This document shows, in pieces, positions 16,310 through 24,751 of a DNA stretch of 42,219 nucleotides. Location: assembly GCA_001593935.1 (NCBI GenBank), contig LUCE01000012.1, forward strand, positions 1 to 42,219, given 5' to 3'. The notes under the pieces are model-generated. The model did not search any database and was not told the origin of the DNA. It saw nothing but the letters and a program-made list of their open reading frames with translations. Within the stretch, counting starts at the first letter, position 1. Each line of letters starts with the position of its first letter. A program made the translations under genes and the position numbers. Origin of the DNA: Candidatus Bathyarchaeota archaeon B26-2. Lineage in GTDB: Archaea; Thermoproteota; Bathyarchaeia; Bathyarchaeales; B26-1.

Positions 16310-17614
16310 TTAAACTGCATAGTTCTCTAGGATGTCGGCAGCCTCGTCTATGGTGACTGTCTTCTGTTCTTTACTCTCCATGTCTCTCAGGGCAACCTTC
16401 CCCTCCTTGAGTTCTTTAGGACCGACTATTATGACGTGGGATATTCCCCTCTTGGAGGCGTCGGAGAGGGCCCTAGAGACCGTTCGCCCCATAACCTCAG
16501 CCTCGACGGTTATCCCCCTCTCTCTAAGCCTCGAAGAGACCTCTAGGGCCTTCCCCCTCACCTCCTCGTTCACTGGCAAGACCAGAACCCTTATTCCCCT
16601 CCTTGGAGGCTTCCAGTTAGGATGCTGCCTCCTAACGGCGAGCATGATCCTGTCTATTCCTAAGGCTACACCCGCGGCTGGCGTGGGTTCTCCTCCGAAG
16701 AGCTCTATAAGCCTATCGTAACGGCCGCCTCCGCCCAGAGCTATATCCATCCCGGGCACGTAAACCTCGAAGATCATCCCGGTGTAATACTCTAGGCCGC
16801 GGGCGAACCCGGCTTCAACGATTACGTTGAGGTTCATCTTTGCCTCCGAGGTTAGGTTTAGTATAGTCTCCAAGTTCTCAACGGCTGAGGATGCCTTTTC
16901 GTATCCTTCAACCGAGGTTCTCATCTCCTTTATGATGTTGCTCCATTCTCCTCCACTTATCTTGAAGAGGCGTCTCAGCGTTTCTAGACATCTTTCGGAT
17001 GCGAGTTTCTTAAGGATGCGTAAGGCTTCTTCCCACATCTTCTTGTCGAGCATCTGCATCACTCTGTTCTGTTCAGTCTCGCTTACACCCTCTTCGGAGA
17101 GGATTCCCCTTAGAACTCCGACGTGTCCAACCTTGAAGTAATATTCTTCGAGGAGGGTCTTCTTCAGAAGGTCGTTCGATAAGGAGAGGATTTCGGCGTC
17201 GACCTCAGGCCTGCTCGACCCTATGAGCTCGTAGTTCGCTTGCCAGAACTCCCTGTATCTGCCGAACTGAGGTTCGTCATATCGGTATAGGCTTCCGGTT
17301 GAGAAGAGTCTGATCGGCTTCGGTTCAGTCATCATCCTGGTCGAGACGAGCCTAGCTACGGAAGCCGTAAACTCCGGTCTTAAGGCAACCCTGCGCCCCC
17401 CAAGGTCCTCAAAGACGTACATACGTTTACGGTTCTCTTCACCGATCTTTGCGGCGAGGAGCTCGTAATGCTCTATCAGAGGCGTTATAACCTCTTGATA
17501 GCCGTAGAGGCGGGCTATCTCCCTAGCCTCCGACTCGATGAACCTCATATGTTCTGCTTCTCTCGGCAGGAGGTCTCTCATACCCCGAACGGTCCTTCGT
17601 AAAGGCGAAGACAA
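16310..17614 (-). CDS. hisS: Histidyl-tRNA synthetase
   Basis: A 434-residue class II aminoacyl-tRNA synthetase. Motif 1 region: RGMRDLLPREAEHMRFIE. Motif 2: RYREFWQANYELIGS. Histidine-binding elements: LEYYTGMIFEVY and GGGGRYDRLIELFGG. Motif 3: GVALGIDRIMLA. The C-terminal anticodon-binding domain is about residues 335-434 (VLVLPVNEEVRGKALEVSSRLR, then HVIIVGPKELKEGKVALRDM). The length is normal. The stop lies 4 bases after the convergent AOR stop. It heads a minus-strand group whose upstream neighbours are tRNA endonuclease and mtnA. Confidence 0.95.
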   Translation of the reverse strand: MSSPLRRTVRGMRDLLPREAEHMRFIESEAREIARLYGYQEVITPLIEHYELLAAKIGEENRKRMYVFEDLGGRRVALRPEFTASVARLVSTRMMTEPKPIRLFSTGSLYRYDEPQFGRYREFWQANYELIGSSRPEVDAEILSLSNDLLKKTLLEEYYFKVGHVGVLRGILSEEGVSETEQNRVMQMLDKKMWEEALRILKKLASERCLETLRRLFKISGGEWSNIIKEMRTSVEGYEKASSAVENLETILNLTSEAKMNLNVIVEAGFARGLEYYTGMIFEVYVPGMDIALGGGGRYDRLIELFGGEPTPAAGVALGIDRIMLAVRRQHPNWKPPRRGIRVLVLPVNEEVRGKALEVSSRLRERGITVEAEVMGRTVSRALSDASKRGISHVIIVGPKELKEGKVALRDMESKEQKTVTIDEAADILENYAV

Positions 17615-17677
17615 CGCTTCTTCCCTTCCTTCCTTATTATTATCCGGCCATTTAGATATCTTCTCCGTTTTTACGGT

Positions 17678-18271
17678 TCACTCTGAACCAAGGTTTGGTT
17701 GAGCCTCCGAAGGTTTAAAAGCCAGCTTGGAGAGCGAGTAATAGACGATCTCCCCCCTCCTGTTGAGAACGGCTAGGACCAACTTCTTCTTGAGGTTCTG
17801 AACGTAACTCAACGATCTGGCGAGGTCCTCAACGGAGACTGGTTTTCCTTCCCTGATCCCGTATATGAGGCGGTCTGCTGTTCCCTTGCCGTACTTGCCT
17901 CTTTCGTAGACTCGGAAGTCTATCCCGAGTCCGAAGCCCTCACGGACTACGTATCCTCGGCTTCTAAGGTCCCTATAGATTAGGTACTTCACCCAAGCGT
18001 CTTCGTCCGAGTCTCTGTATCGTCTAAGTAGCTCTTGGAACGTGATCTCCTCACCGGTCTCCCCGTCTTGGACCTCGATTACGCCTCTAGAGAGGAGATA
18101 GAGGCCCTCATAGAGGGCTAAGTTTAGGCCTCTCTCAGAAGGTTTTCCGTAGCCCTTCGAGGAGAGAACCTCTGACTCTTCGGAGGACGGAATGAGTAAG
18201 CCGTCTTCTGTGAAGATCGCCATTATCGGGGCCTTCGGGACGGCCTTTCCTCCCTTCTCTTCGGCACCCAT
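17678..18271 (-). CDS. endA: tRNA-splicing endonuclease subunit lacking the catalytic His
   Basis: About 197 residues from the ATG at 18271, one base past the mtnA stop. An in-frame ATG at 18304 overlapping mtnA is an alternative. The protein aligns over its whole length with single-domain archaeal EndA: the N-terminal domain contains NLALYEGLYLLSRGVIEV, and the nuclease domain contains KYLIYRDLRSRGYVVREG and DFRVYERG. The catalytic Tyr is kept (Y122). The Lys is kept in LKKKLVLAVL (K162/K163). Where the family has His (K-E-H-S-x-Y in Methanocaldococcus) this protein has KGTADRL, so the position is Thr131. EndA cuts the bulge-helix-bulge at tRNA introns. Loss of His suggests a structural subunit of a heteromeric enzyme with the catalytic subunit elsewhere, which is inference. 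Confidence 0.85.
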   Translation of the reverse strand: MGAEEKGGKAVPKAPIMAIFTEDGLLIPSSEESEVLSSKGYGKPSERGLNLALYEGLYLLSRGVIEVQDGETGEEITFQELLRRYRDSDEDAWVKYLIYRDLRSRGYVVREGFGLGIDFRVYERGKYGKGTADRLIYGIREGKPVSVEDLARSLSYVQNLKKKLVLAVLNRRGEIVYYSLSKLAFKPSEAQPNLGSE

Positions 18272-18272
18272 C

Positions 18273-19298
18273 CTATGCGGTTCTCTCCTCCAAGAGGTTC
18301 TCAAACTCCTCCCTATAGATTACGCCGTCTTCACAGATTATGGCAGTGACGTAACTTATCGGTGTTATGTCGAAGGCTGGGTTCAGAACCTTGACTCCCT
18401 CCGGCGCTATCCTTACAGAGCCTACGTGTGTAACCTCTTCTGGACTCCTCATCTCGATCTCGACCTCTTCGGCATTCTTCTCTAGGTCGAACGTCGATCT
18501 CGGGGCAGCCACGTAGAACGGAACCTTATGTTCACGGGCTAGGACGGCGACCGTATACGTGCCTACTTTATTTATCACTGCGTCTCGGACGATGCGGTCG
18601 GCTCCCACAATAACCTTGTCGACGAGCCCTTTTGCCATGACGTAGCCGACCATACCGTCCGTTATGAGGGTGACCGGCACGCCGTCCCGCATGAGTTCAT
18701 ATGCTGTTAAGCGGGCTCCTTGAAGCTTAGGCCTAGTCTCGTCCGCTATCACATTTATGCGTTTACCTTCCTCCCAAGCCGACCTTATCACGGCTAAGGC
18801 TGTCCCGTAGTCGACCGTCGCGAGGCTTCCAGCATTACAGTGCGTCAGAACGGTGTCGCCGTCCCTGAGAAGTTTGGAGCCGTTCCTCCCGATGCGCTTA
18901 TTAACCTCCACATCCTCGTCAGCCATACGGTTCGCCTCCTCTATTACAGCCCGCCTGACAGCCTCATGGTCCCCAACAGTCTCGTAAGCCCTCTTGAGAA
19001 CTCTGTCAACCGCCCAGAAGAGGTTGACAGCCGTGGGCCTCGTCGCCCGAATCAGATCCGCAGAGGTTTCGAGTTCTTTTAGGAGATCCTCACGTGTCTT
19101 GGCTCTGGAGTGGTAGGCTGTTAGGGCTAGACCGTAAGCTGCTGCCACCCCGATCAGGGGGGCGCCCCTCATCTTCATCTCCTTGAGGGCGGACGCAACC
19201 TCCTGGGGGCTCCTCAGCTCCACGAAGACCTCCTCGTTGGGAAGCCGAGTCTGGTCTATTGTGACTACGACTCCGTCCTTCCATTCGATCGTTCTCAG
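18273..19298 (-). CDS. mtnA: S-methyl-5-thioribose-1-phosphate isomerase (eIF2B-like)
   Basis: About 341 residues. Converts methylthioribose-1-phosphate to methylthioribulose-1-phosphate in methionine salvage, or acts in related pentose salvage. Family motifs: MRGAPLIGVAAAYGLAL, RPTAVNLFWAVDR, THCNAGSLATVDYGTAL (catalytic Cys), ETRPKLQGARLTAYEL, VGADRIVRDAVINKVGTY (catalytic Asp), and AAPRSTFD. The usual N-terminus RTIEWKDGVVVTIDQTRLP is encoded upstream of the GTG at 19223. The only start-like codon for that extension is CTG at 19298, placed 8 nt after GGAGG (minus strand, 19307-19311), before an in-frame stop. The coding region therefore seems to use CTG. It lies directly upstream of endA. 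Confidence 0.88.
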   Translation of the reverse strand: MRTIEWKDGVVVTIDQTRLPNEEVFVELRSPQEVASALKEMKMRGAPLIGVAAAYGLALTAYHSRAKTREDLLKELETSADLIRATRPTAVNLFWAVDRVLKRAYETVGDHEAVRRAVIEEANRMADEDVEVNKRIGRNGSKLLRDGDTVLTHCNAGSLATVDYGTALAVIRSAWEEGKRINVIADETRPKLQGARLTAYELMRDGVPVTLITDGMVGYVMAKGLVDKVIVGADRIVRDAVINKVGTYTVAVLAREHKVPFYVAAPRSTFDLEKNAEEVEIEMRSPEEVTHVGSVRIAPEGVKVLNPAFDITPISYVTAIICEDGVIYREEFENLLEERTA

Positions 19299-19352
19299 AG
19301 GACCTTCCTCCTTGGTTTATACCCTAAATTGAGAGGCTGGATAAATAGGTTC

Positions 19353-20327
19353 TCACCGAACATCGTTGGCCTCTCTGTATATCCGGTCTACAAGTTCCAT
19401 GGTCTTCACAGCGTCTCTGAAAGAGGTCTCCGGCTCCTTGTCTTCTAAGACGCAATCTATAAAGTGTCTATTCTCGTGGTAGAACCCGTAGTATACGTGG
19501 CGTTCTCGGCTTTTGGCTGCCTCAAACGTTGAGACCCTCCTCGGTTCAGGCTTGTTGTCGGAGTATATCAAGGCTTCACTGTCAGGATTTATGAAGGCTG
19601 AGATTCCTTTGCTGTGCATCTCGAAGGTGTGGACTCTGGACCCCGCTGTCCAGTTCGTCATGAGGATGCCGACGGCTCCATGTTTAAACTTGATTAGGGC
19701 GTTGAAACTGTTGTGGTATGGGACGTATAGCCTCCTTACGGAGCTGAAGACCTCGTCCACCTCGTCTCCAGCCATCCACCTCAAGGCATCGACCGCATGG
19801 ACGGCGTCACAAGTGAGTATGTCGAGGGCGCCTCTGTAGTATGGAGGCTCCTCAGACTGGACGTTCTTGTAGAACGTTGAGACGCATTGGTTTATAGGTC
19901 CGCGTTCCTCAACGGTAGCCTTCACATTCTGCATGAGAGGTATGAACCTCCGGTTGAAGCCGACCATTGTTCTACATCCATTCTTCTCAGCGAGCCAGGC
20001 TAGGCTCTTCGTCTGATTCGTCGTGACTCCGGGAGGCTTCTCTATGAAGGTGTTCAATCCTTCTCTGAGGCAGTCCGCAACTATATCGTATAGGTGGTGG
20101 GGAGGCATCACTACGTAGACGGCGTCGAGTTCCTCCTTCTCAAGCATCTCTCTGTAGTCGGTATACTGCTTCTCGACTCCATACTTCTCAGCGGTTCTCC
20201 GAAGCCTCTCAACGTTTAGGTCACAGATCGCCTTAACCTCGGCTTCCTCTATAGACGCTAACGAAGGATAGTGGACTAAGTTGGCGTGTGAACCAGCCCC
20301 TATAAACCCAACCTTGACTTTACGCAA
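19353..20327 (-). CDS. Gfo/Idh/MocA-family oxidoreductase
   Basis: About 324 residues from the TTG at 20327, where the Rossmann strand begins at once (RKVKVGFIGAGSHANLVHYPSL). A GGAGG sits 11 bases upstream. The frame remains open for 40 more codons to 20447, but that part shows no family similarity. The cofactor motif is GFIGAGSHAN. EKPPGVTT holds the conserved Lys. The C-terminal domain contains GALDILTCDAVHAVDALRWM, with the D and H of the substrate site. The substrate is probably a sugar or polyol. It differs clearly from the paralogue at 7.6 kb. It is divergent from a nitrilase-family gene. Confidence 0.82.
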   Translation of the reverse strand: MRKVKVGFIGAGSHANLVHYPSLASIEEAEVKAICDLNVERLRRTAEKYGVEKQYTDYREMLEKEELDAVYVVMPPHHLYDIVADCLREGLNTFIEKPPGVTTNQTKSLAWLAEKNGCRTMVGFNRRFIPLMQNVKATVEERGPINQCVSTFYKNVQSEEPPYYRGALDILTCDAVHAVDALRWMAGDEVDEVFSSVRRLYVPYHNSFNALIKFKHGAVGILMTNWTAGSRVHTFEMHSKGISAFINPDSEALIYSDNKPEPRRVSTFEAAKSRERHVYYGFYHENRHFIDCVLEDKEPETSFRDAVKTMELVDRIYREANDVR

Positions 20328-20496
20328 CCCTAAATAGCCCTCCAAACATGCTTCCTTCCAATCAACCAACACCTGCTGCAGGTACGCCATGGAAGATTGT
20401 AGCACCCGCCAAATATGCTTAGCGGAGGCCAACCCAGAGAACCACACCCGCTTCTCTTAAAAGTGTAAGGAGCCAAAGATAAAATGGGGAATCGCC

Positions 20497-21420
20497 TTGG
20501 CTAGGTACGTCCGCGTGGCGTCGGTGTCATTCCGAGGAACCAGGTTATCCACGCCGAAGGAGACTGTGGACCGGAACAGGGAGGAGATTGTGAGGCTCCT
20601 AAAGAGAGCGGCCTTAGAAGAGCCGGATGTGGTGTGCCTCCCAGAGTGTTCGCCGATGCACGGGCTCTCTGGAGCCGAGATGGTTGAGGCAGCCGAAGAG
20701 GTACCCGGGCCGACCTTCGAGATCGTCTCTTCCATAGCTGAGGAACACAATATGTATGTGGTTCTCCCCCTGATCGAGCGGAAGAATGGAAGAGTCTATA
20801 ACTCAGCCGTCTTTATAGACAGAAGTGGCGGATACGTCGGGAGCTACCACAAAATGTACCCGACCATAAGCGAGATGGAGGCCGGGATCACCCCTGGAAC
20901 CGACCCAGTAACCTTCAAGACTGACTTTGGAACGGTGGGCTTCGCTATATGCTTCGACCTGAACTTTAGGGACGTTATAGAGGGGTTGGTTGGAAGAGGC
21001 GTTGAACTGGTCTTCTTTCCGTCGATGTACCCTGGAGGCCTAATGGTGAGGGTTTGGTCTCTCCTGTACGGCGTCTACCTGGTCTCGGCCCGTGCTGGAG
21101 AGGGCAGCATGATCGTGGACCCGCTTGGGAGGGTTCTAACGGTCTCCAGCGAATATTCTTGGATCATCTGTAAGACCTTAAACCTCGACTACGTGGTTGC
21201 TCACCTAGACTATAACCACAAGAAGTTCGAGGAGATAAAGAGGAAGTACGGCTCCAAGGTCGAGATAGACATAACAAGGCCGGAAGCCTTCTTCATGTTG
21301 ACGTCGGATACGGAAGGGGTCACTGCCGAGGACATCGTCCGCGAGTTCAACCTCGAGACGAGGGATGAGTATTATAAACGTTCATCCAAGCTTAGAGAGA
21401 AACACCTAAAAACCTTTTAG
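20497..21420 (+). CDS. Carbon-nitrogen hydrolase (nitrilase superfamily)
   Basis: A 307-residue protein with the nitrilase-fold catalytic triad Glu50 (VVCLPECS), Lys119 (GSYHKMYP) and Cys152 (GFAICFDLNF). The family hydrolyses nitriles, amides or carbamoyl groups; candidates include omega-amidases and N-carbamoyl amino acid amidases, and I cannot choose between them. The start TTG at 20497 has GGGGA upstream, and VASVSF is the usual first strand. Nothing in the protein suggests export. It is divergent from the Gfo/Idh gene and convergent with the Ost3/6-like gene. Confidence 0.82.
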   Translation: MARYVRVASVSFRGTRLSTPKETVDRNREEIVRLLKRAALEEPDVVCLPECSPMHGLSGAEMVEAAEEVPGPTFEIVSSIAEEHNMYVVLPLIERKNGRVYNSAVFIDRSGGYVGSYHKMYPTISEMEAGITPGTDPVTFKTDFGTVGFAICFDLNFRDVIEGLVGRGVELVFFPSMYPGGLMVRVWSLLYGVYLVSARAGEGSMIVDPLGRVLTVSSEYSWIICKTLNLDYVVAHLDYNHKKFEEIKRKYGSKVEIDITRPEAFFMLTSDTEGVTAEDIVREFNLETRDEYYKRSSKLREKHLKTF

Positions 21421-21430
21421 GAGCCAGCGG

Positions 21431-21859
21431 TTAGCCCGGATTCAGCTTCAAGTGGAGGATAACCTCCATAGAGATGAAGACCAACGCTATTAGGGTTATC
21501 CCGATCAGGATTAAGATTGAGGCTTGACGAGGGTTCCGAACGTACTTCGTACTTTCATATAGCAGTATAAGACCGATCATCCCGATGGTGTATAAGATCA
21601 TGACTCCTATGCTTGCTGTGAGGGTCTGCTCATGTATGTAGTATGGGTAGACGGTGATTATCCTCCCGCGCATAGGAATTATAGAGATCGGGTTTGAGAT
21701 TATATCGTATACGCCGCCTCCCAAGAGGAAGATCGAGAACCCGGCTAGGAGTATGGCCATGAGCAGGGTTGGCACCTTCAGCCTCGATAGAGTTCTATAG
21801 ATGCTGCGGCCAACGTAGCCGAGGGACGTTATCCTCCTTCTAGCCCGGGTTCTCTTCAA
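21431..21859 (-). CDS. 3-TM protein resembling the Ost3/Ost6 membrane domain
   Basis: A 142-residue protein. A basic N-terminus (KRTRARRRITSLGYVGR) precedes three membrane segments at about 29-48, 82-101 and 112-135. The arrangement GGGVYDIISNP, then TVYPYYIHEQTLTASIG, then ILLYESTKYVRNPRQASILILIGI follows the pattern of the C-terminal membrane part of eukaryotic Ost3/Ost6 (TUSC3/MAGT1): a GG/SG-x-x-Y/W motif after the first helix, a loop with Y-I-H, a helix with internal Gly, a short NEA/YES-type turn, a basic turn, and a last helix. The thioredoxin domain and one helix of the eukaryotic protein are absent. Such homologues have been reported in Asgard and some TACK archaea. STT3 is encoded 3 kb away. 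Recognition is from memory of patterns, so confidence in function is moderate. Confidence 0.5.
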   Translation of the reverse strand: MKRTRARRRITSLGYVGRSIYRTLSRLKVPTLLMAILLAGFSIFLLGGGVYDIISNPISIIPMRGRIITVYPYYIHEQTLTASIGVMILYTIGMIGLILLYESTKYVRNPRQASILILIGITLIALVFISMEVILHLKLNPG

Positions 21860-21909
21860 GGCTCGAGGTTCTCCTCCCGCTCACACTTAATAGATGAGAA
21901 AGAGGTGAT

Positions 21910-22182
21910 TTAAACCTTCTCTTGCATGCTGGGGGCTTCTTTCTCCTCTGAAGAGGCCAGCAGGATGCGGGCCACCTCCTTGACCCAGAGGCCGGTTAGG
22001 GGGTTCTTCAGAACCTCCCTCAAGTACTCTTCCCACGTTATGTCCATAGCCCTCTTCCACTCTTCGTACTTCTCTCGAAGATTCTCTTGGGCTCTCTTAT
22101 GTAGCTCGCAGAACCGGCTCTCAGCCCTCCTACCGCATATCTCGCACTTCAACTCCGCTTCGACCTCTCCTTGGATGGACAT
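21910..22182 (-). CDS. Small Cys4/His-type zinc-finger protein
   Basis: A 90-residue protein with a C-terminal helical domain. Residues 12-28 hold C-x2-C...C-x2-H (KCEICGRRAESRFCELH), a probable zinc site. The rest is helical with conserved-looking aromatic residues (REKYEEWKRAMDITWEEYLREVL). Its start overlaps the 3' end of topA by 34 bases, so it is translated from the same transcript. Function unknown. Similar small proteins accompany housekeeping genes in TACK archaea, as far as I recall. Confidence 0.65.
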   Translation of the reverse strand: MSIQGEVEAELKCEICGRRAESRFCELHKRAQENLREKYEEWKRAMDITWEEYLREVLKNPLTGLWVKEVARILLASSEEKEAPSMQEKV

Positions 22183-24233
22183 TCCGGATTAAAACATAGG
22201 TTCCACGGTCGTCTACCTCTGCTCCTAACCTGAATCAACGGCCAGCCGCAGAGTTTACAGTCTTTCCTAAGGGGTTTCAGCGACCCTTTCTGGGGGAGCG
22301 GGAACGAAGTCTTACAGATGCCCTCGAAGAAGTTTGTGCATCCGATGAAGCGTTTCTTCGTCCTCCTCGACCGAAGGATCACAAGTTTACCTGTTCCACA
22401 GACTGGACACTGTCCAACCGTCCGTTCCTCCATTCGCGCCTTCCTTATCGACTCGCTTAAGGCCTTCCCTATCTCTCTCTCCCGGTTCTTCAACTCCTCC
22501 AAGACGGGTTTGAGGTACTCGACGGCCTTGCCGACTACCCTCTCCATCTTCTCAGATCCGCTCTGGATCATCTCCATCTTCTCCTCTAGATCTCTCGTGA
22601 ACTCGACGGAGATTATTTGGGGGCAGTAGCCGTCCAGGATCTCGACCACATCGAAGCCTAAATAGGAGACGGCTATGCTCTCTCCAGAGATGTAACCCCT
22701 ACTGTAGAGGGTCTCTATTATGTCGGCTCTGGTCGCCTTGGTTCCGATCCCCTCCTTCTCCATTTTCTTGAGGAGGCTGCTGGGGTTGTAACGTGGAGGA
22801 GGTTTGGTGAACTTGTCCTCCCGGATGACTCGTTTAACCCTAACTTCGTCCCCCTCTTCAAGTTGGGGGAGAAGAACATCCTCAAACCTCACGTAAGGCT
22901 TATAGAAACGCATCCACCCCTCCTTTAGTATCTGTCTTCCCCGCAAATAGAACCGGTGGCCATCTATCTCTATGGCGACCTTGACGCTCTGCCTCACAGC
23001 CGGTTCCCCGAATACCGCCATAAACCTCCTAACTATGAGGTCCCAAAGCCTCCTCTCCGGATCGCTTAGAGTTCTCTCCGGCAGATTCCCCGTGGGGTAG
23101 ATGGCTGGGTGAGCCGGATCGCGTTTCGGACCTTCGTTCGGCACGAGGTCGCCACGTTCCAACAGATCGGAGGTCAAGTCCTTATAGGCGGGTTGCCTGC
23201 TTAGAGCCTCCAGTATGCCTCTGTACCCTATGGCTGGAGGGAGCTTCTGGCTGGAGGTTCTAGGATACGAGATTAAAGCCTCTAGGTAGAGCCTCTCGGC
23301 TATGTTACTGGTCCTTCTCGGCGTATACCTGAAGAGGCCGTATGCTTCGGTCTGCAAGGAGCTCAAGTCGAAGGGGGTTGGAGGGTTCTGTCTAGTCTTC
23401 CTCACATCGATCTTTGTTATCGTGCCGATCTTCCCTGCGCAAGCATGGACTATAGAGTTGGCCTCCTCAAGGATCCCGATCGATTTCTTCTCGTATTCAG
23501 CCTCGTATGTTGAGCCGCCTATCTCGATGAGCGCTTTAACGGTCCAGTAGGGCGTCGGGACGAATGTGTTTATTTCTTTCTCCCTCTCGACTAGGAACTT
23601 CAGTGTTGGACCCTGAACCCGGCCCGTGCTGATCGTTGTGTACTTTCCGCTCCAACGCTTCGCGGCGGTCGTCATGGCTCTCGAGAGGTTTATTCCGTAT
23701 ATGGCGTCGACGAGGTGACGGCACATCCCGGCTTCAGCAGTTGAAAACTCTATGTGGGGAAGCATCTTCTCGTAGGACTTTCTCAGCTCATCGGCAGTTA
23801 GGGTTGAGAACTTCATCCTCTTAGCCTCGGTGTCCTTCCCTCCACACGCATACTTGAGTACTGTATAGCCTATGGTAGCTCCCTCAATATCGTAGTCGGT
23901 CGCGAGCACGTACTCTTGAGCGTCCTTTGAGAGTCTGGAGATGGCCTCTATCCATTTCCTAGTCTGGCCGGAGTTCCTTTCAACCTCGTATCTAGGTGCC
24001 CAATAGAAATCGAAGACGGGGTACACGTCACGATCCTCGATCTTGGGAGCGATCGTGTATAGGTGTCCCAAAGCCGAGATTACTATGAGCTTGTTTCCGT
24101 CTCTCGACGCTTCGTAATATGGGACTCCTTTGAGCTTCCGCTCTCGAACCTTACCGGCCTCGTTAAGCGCCTTGGCTAAACGGGCCGCAGCGTCCGGTTT
24201 CTCACAGAGTATCAGTATCGTCCTTCCGTCCAA
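22149..24233 (-). CDS. topA: DNA topoisomerase IA (archaeal type)
   Basis: A 694-residue protein. Toprim domain: ILCEKPDAAARLAKAL (acidic Glu), then ATDYDIEGATIGY (D-x-D-x-E metal site). The body has the topo IA order MKFSTLTADEL, then GMCRHLVDAIYGINLSRA, then STGRVQGPTLKFLVERE. The active-site Tyr lies in ALISYPRTSSQ at about residue 321. Later motifs: HPAIYPTG and EKEGIGTKATRADIIETL. Two C-terminal zinc ribbons bind DNA: CPVCGTGKLVILRS...FIGCTNFFEGIC and CKLCGWPLIQV...CFNPEC. The enzyme relaxes negatively supercoiled DNA by single-strand passage. No helicase domain is attached, so this is not reverse gyrase. The start is TTG at 24233. It overlaps the downstream zinc-finger gene. Confidence 0.95.
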   Translation of the reverse strand: MDGRTILILCEKPDAAARLAKALNEAGKVRERKLKGVPYYEASRDGNKLIVISALGHLYTIAPKIEDRDVYPVFDFYWAPRYEVERNSGQTRKWIEAISRLSKDAQEYVLATDYDIEGATIGYTVLKYACGGKDTEAKRMKFSTLTADELRKSYEKMLPHIEFSTAEAGMCRHLVDAIYGINLSRAMTTAAKRWSGKYTTISTGRVQGPTLKFLVEREKEINTFVPTPYWTVKALIEIGGSTYEAEYEKKSIGILEEANSIVHACAGKIGTITKIDVRKTRQNPPTPFDLSSLQTEAYGLFRYTPRRTSNIAERLYLEALISYPRTSSQKLPPAIGYRGILEALSRQPAYKDLTSDLLERGDLVPNEGPKRDPAHPAIYPTGNLPERTLSDPERRLWDLIVRRFMAVFGEPAVRQSVKVAIEIDGHRFYLRGRQILKEGWMRFYKPYVRFEDVLLPQLEEGDEVRVKRVIREDKFTKPPPRYNPSSLLKKMEKEGIGTKATRADIIETLYSRGYISGESIAVSYLGFDVVEILDGYCPQIISVEFTRDLEEKMEMIQSGSEKMERVVGKAVEYLKPVLEELKNREREIGKALSESIRKARMEERTVGQCPVCGTGKLVILRSRRTKKRFIGCTNFFEGICKTSFPLPQKGSLKPLRKDCKLCGWPLIQVRSRGRRPWNLCFNPECPSKERSKRS

Positions 24234-24379
24234 CTTTGAACCGTCCTGAAGGCCTACCGAAGTGACTCTTCAACTGAGTCCAGTCCACCCTTATCGATAA
24301 CCAGACGCATCAATATAATAGTTTATCTAAGCCTTCACCTTTATTAGGAGGTCTACCCAATAATTTGGAGGGAACCGGA

Positions 24380-24565
24380 TTGCCTCAACAAGTTCTCTGC
24401 AAGGAGTGCGGAGCCGTCCTCTATGAGGGAGTGGACCTAAAGACTCCCGACGAGGTAATCCAAGCCAACAACGGCAAATGTCCGAACTGCGGTAGAAAGC
24501 TCTCCATCATACCCCACAGGATCGAGGTTCACCCGGTTAGAAACCCAAGGAGAACGTTGAGATAG
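24380..24565 (+). CDS. Small zinc-ribbon protein (conserved archaeal)
   Basis: About 61 residues from TTG at 24380, placed 7 bases after GGAGGG (24367-24372). A TTG at 24365 lies inside that ribosome site and is unlikely to be the start. The zinc ribbon is CKECGAVLYEG...GKCPNCGRKLS, two C-x2-C knuckles. The tail HRIEVHPVRNPRRTLR is basic. Function unknown. A TATA-like stretch (TTTATTAG) lies about 35 bases upstream. Confidence 0.7.
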   Translation: MPQQVLCKECGAVLYEGVDLKTPDEVIQANNGKCPNCGRKLSIIPHRIEVHPVRNPRRTLR

Positions 24566-24620
24566 GCCTTCTAGGCCGCTGAACCCTCACGGTCTCCTAA
24601 CCCCGATCAGCGTCGACCTA

Positions 24621-24627
24621 TTTTTTT
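24621..24627 (+). terminator. T-tract terminator after the zinc-ribbon gene
   Basis: Seven consecutive Ts lie 55 bases after the stop of the small zinc-ribbon gene, which fits an archaeal oligo-T terminator. No strong hairpin precedes it. The rest of 24566-24751 holds only the promoter of aglB. Confidence 0.45.
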
Positions 24628-24707
24628 ATGTAAAGAAACATTCACACAGTCGTCATCCGGTTCGGCTAAGACTCCATTATCAAAAAGCGACCATAACAGA
24701 CCATAAA

Positions 24708-24719
24708 CTAAATAAAACC
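24708..24719 (+). promoter_or_regulatory. TATA box of the STT3/AglB gene
   Basis: CTAAATAAAACC lies 33-44 bases before the ATG at 24752, which places the expected transcription start near 24740 and gives a short leader. Confidence 0.5.
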
Positions 24720-24751
24720 GGTCTCATAACCATTGAGGGAGGAGCCGGAGA

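Noticed and set aside
19328-19352. A/T-rich gap near mtnA considered as a small RNA or tRNA
   Set aside because: No tRNA-like acceptor stem or T-loop sequence (GGTTCRA) is present; it is explained as the mtnA promoter region.
22149-24233. Possible reverse gyrase
   Set aside because: Only the topoisomerase IA part is present, with normal length and zinc ribbons. No helicase domain is fused, so it is plain topA and does not by itself indicate a hyperthermophile.
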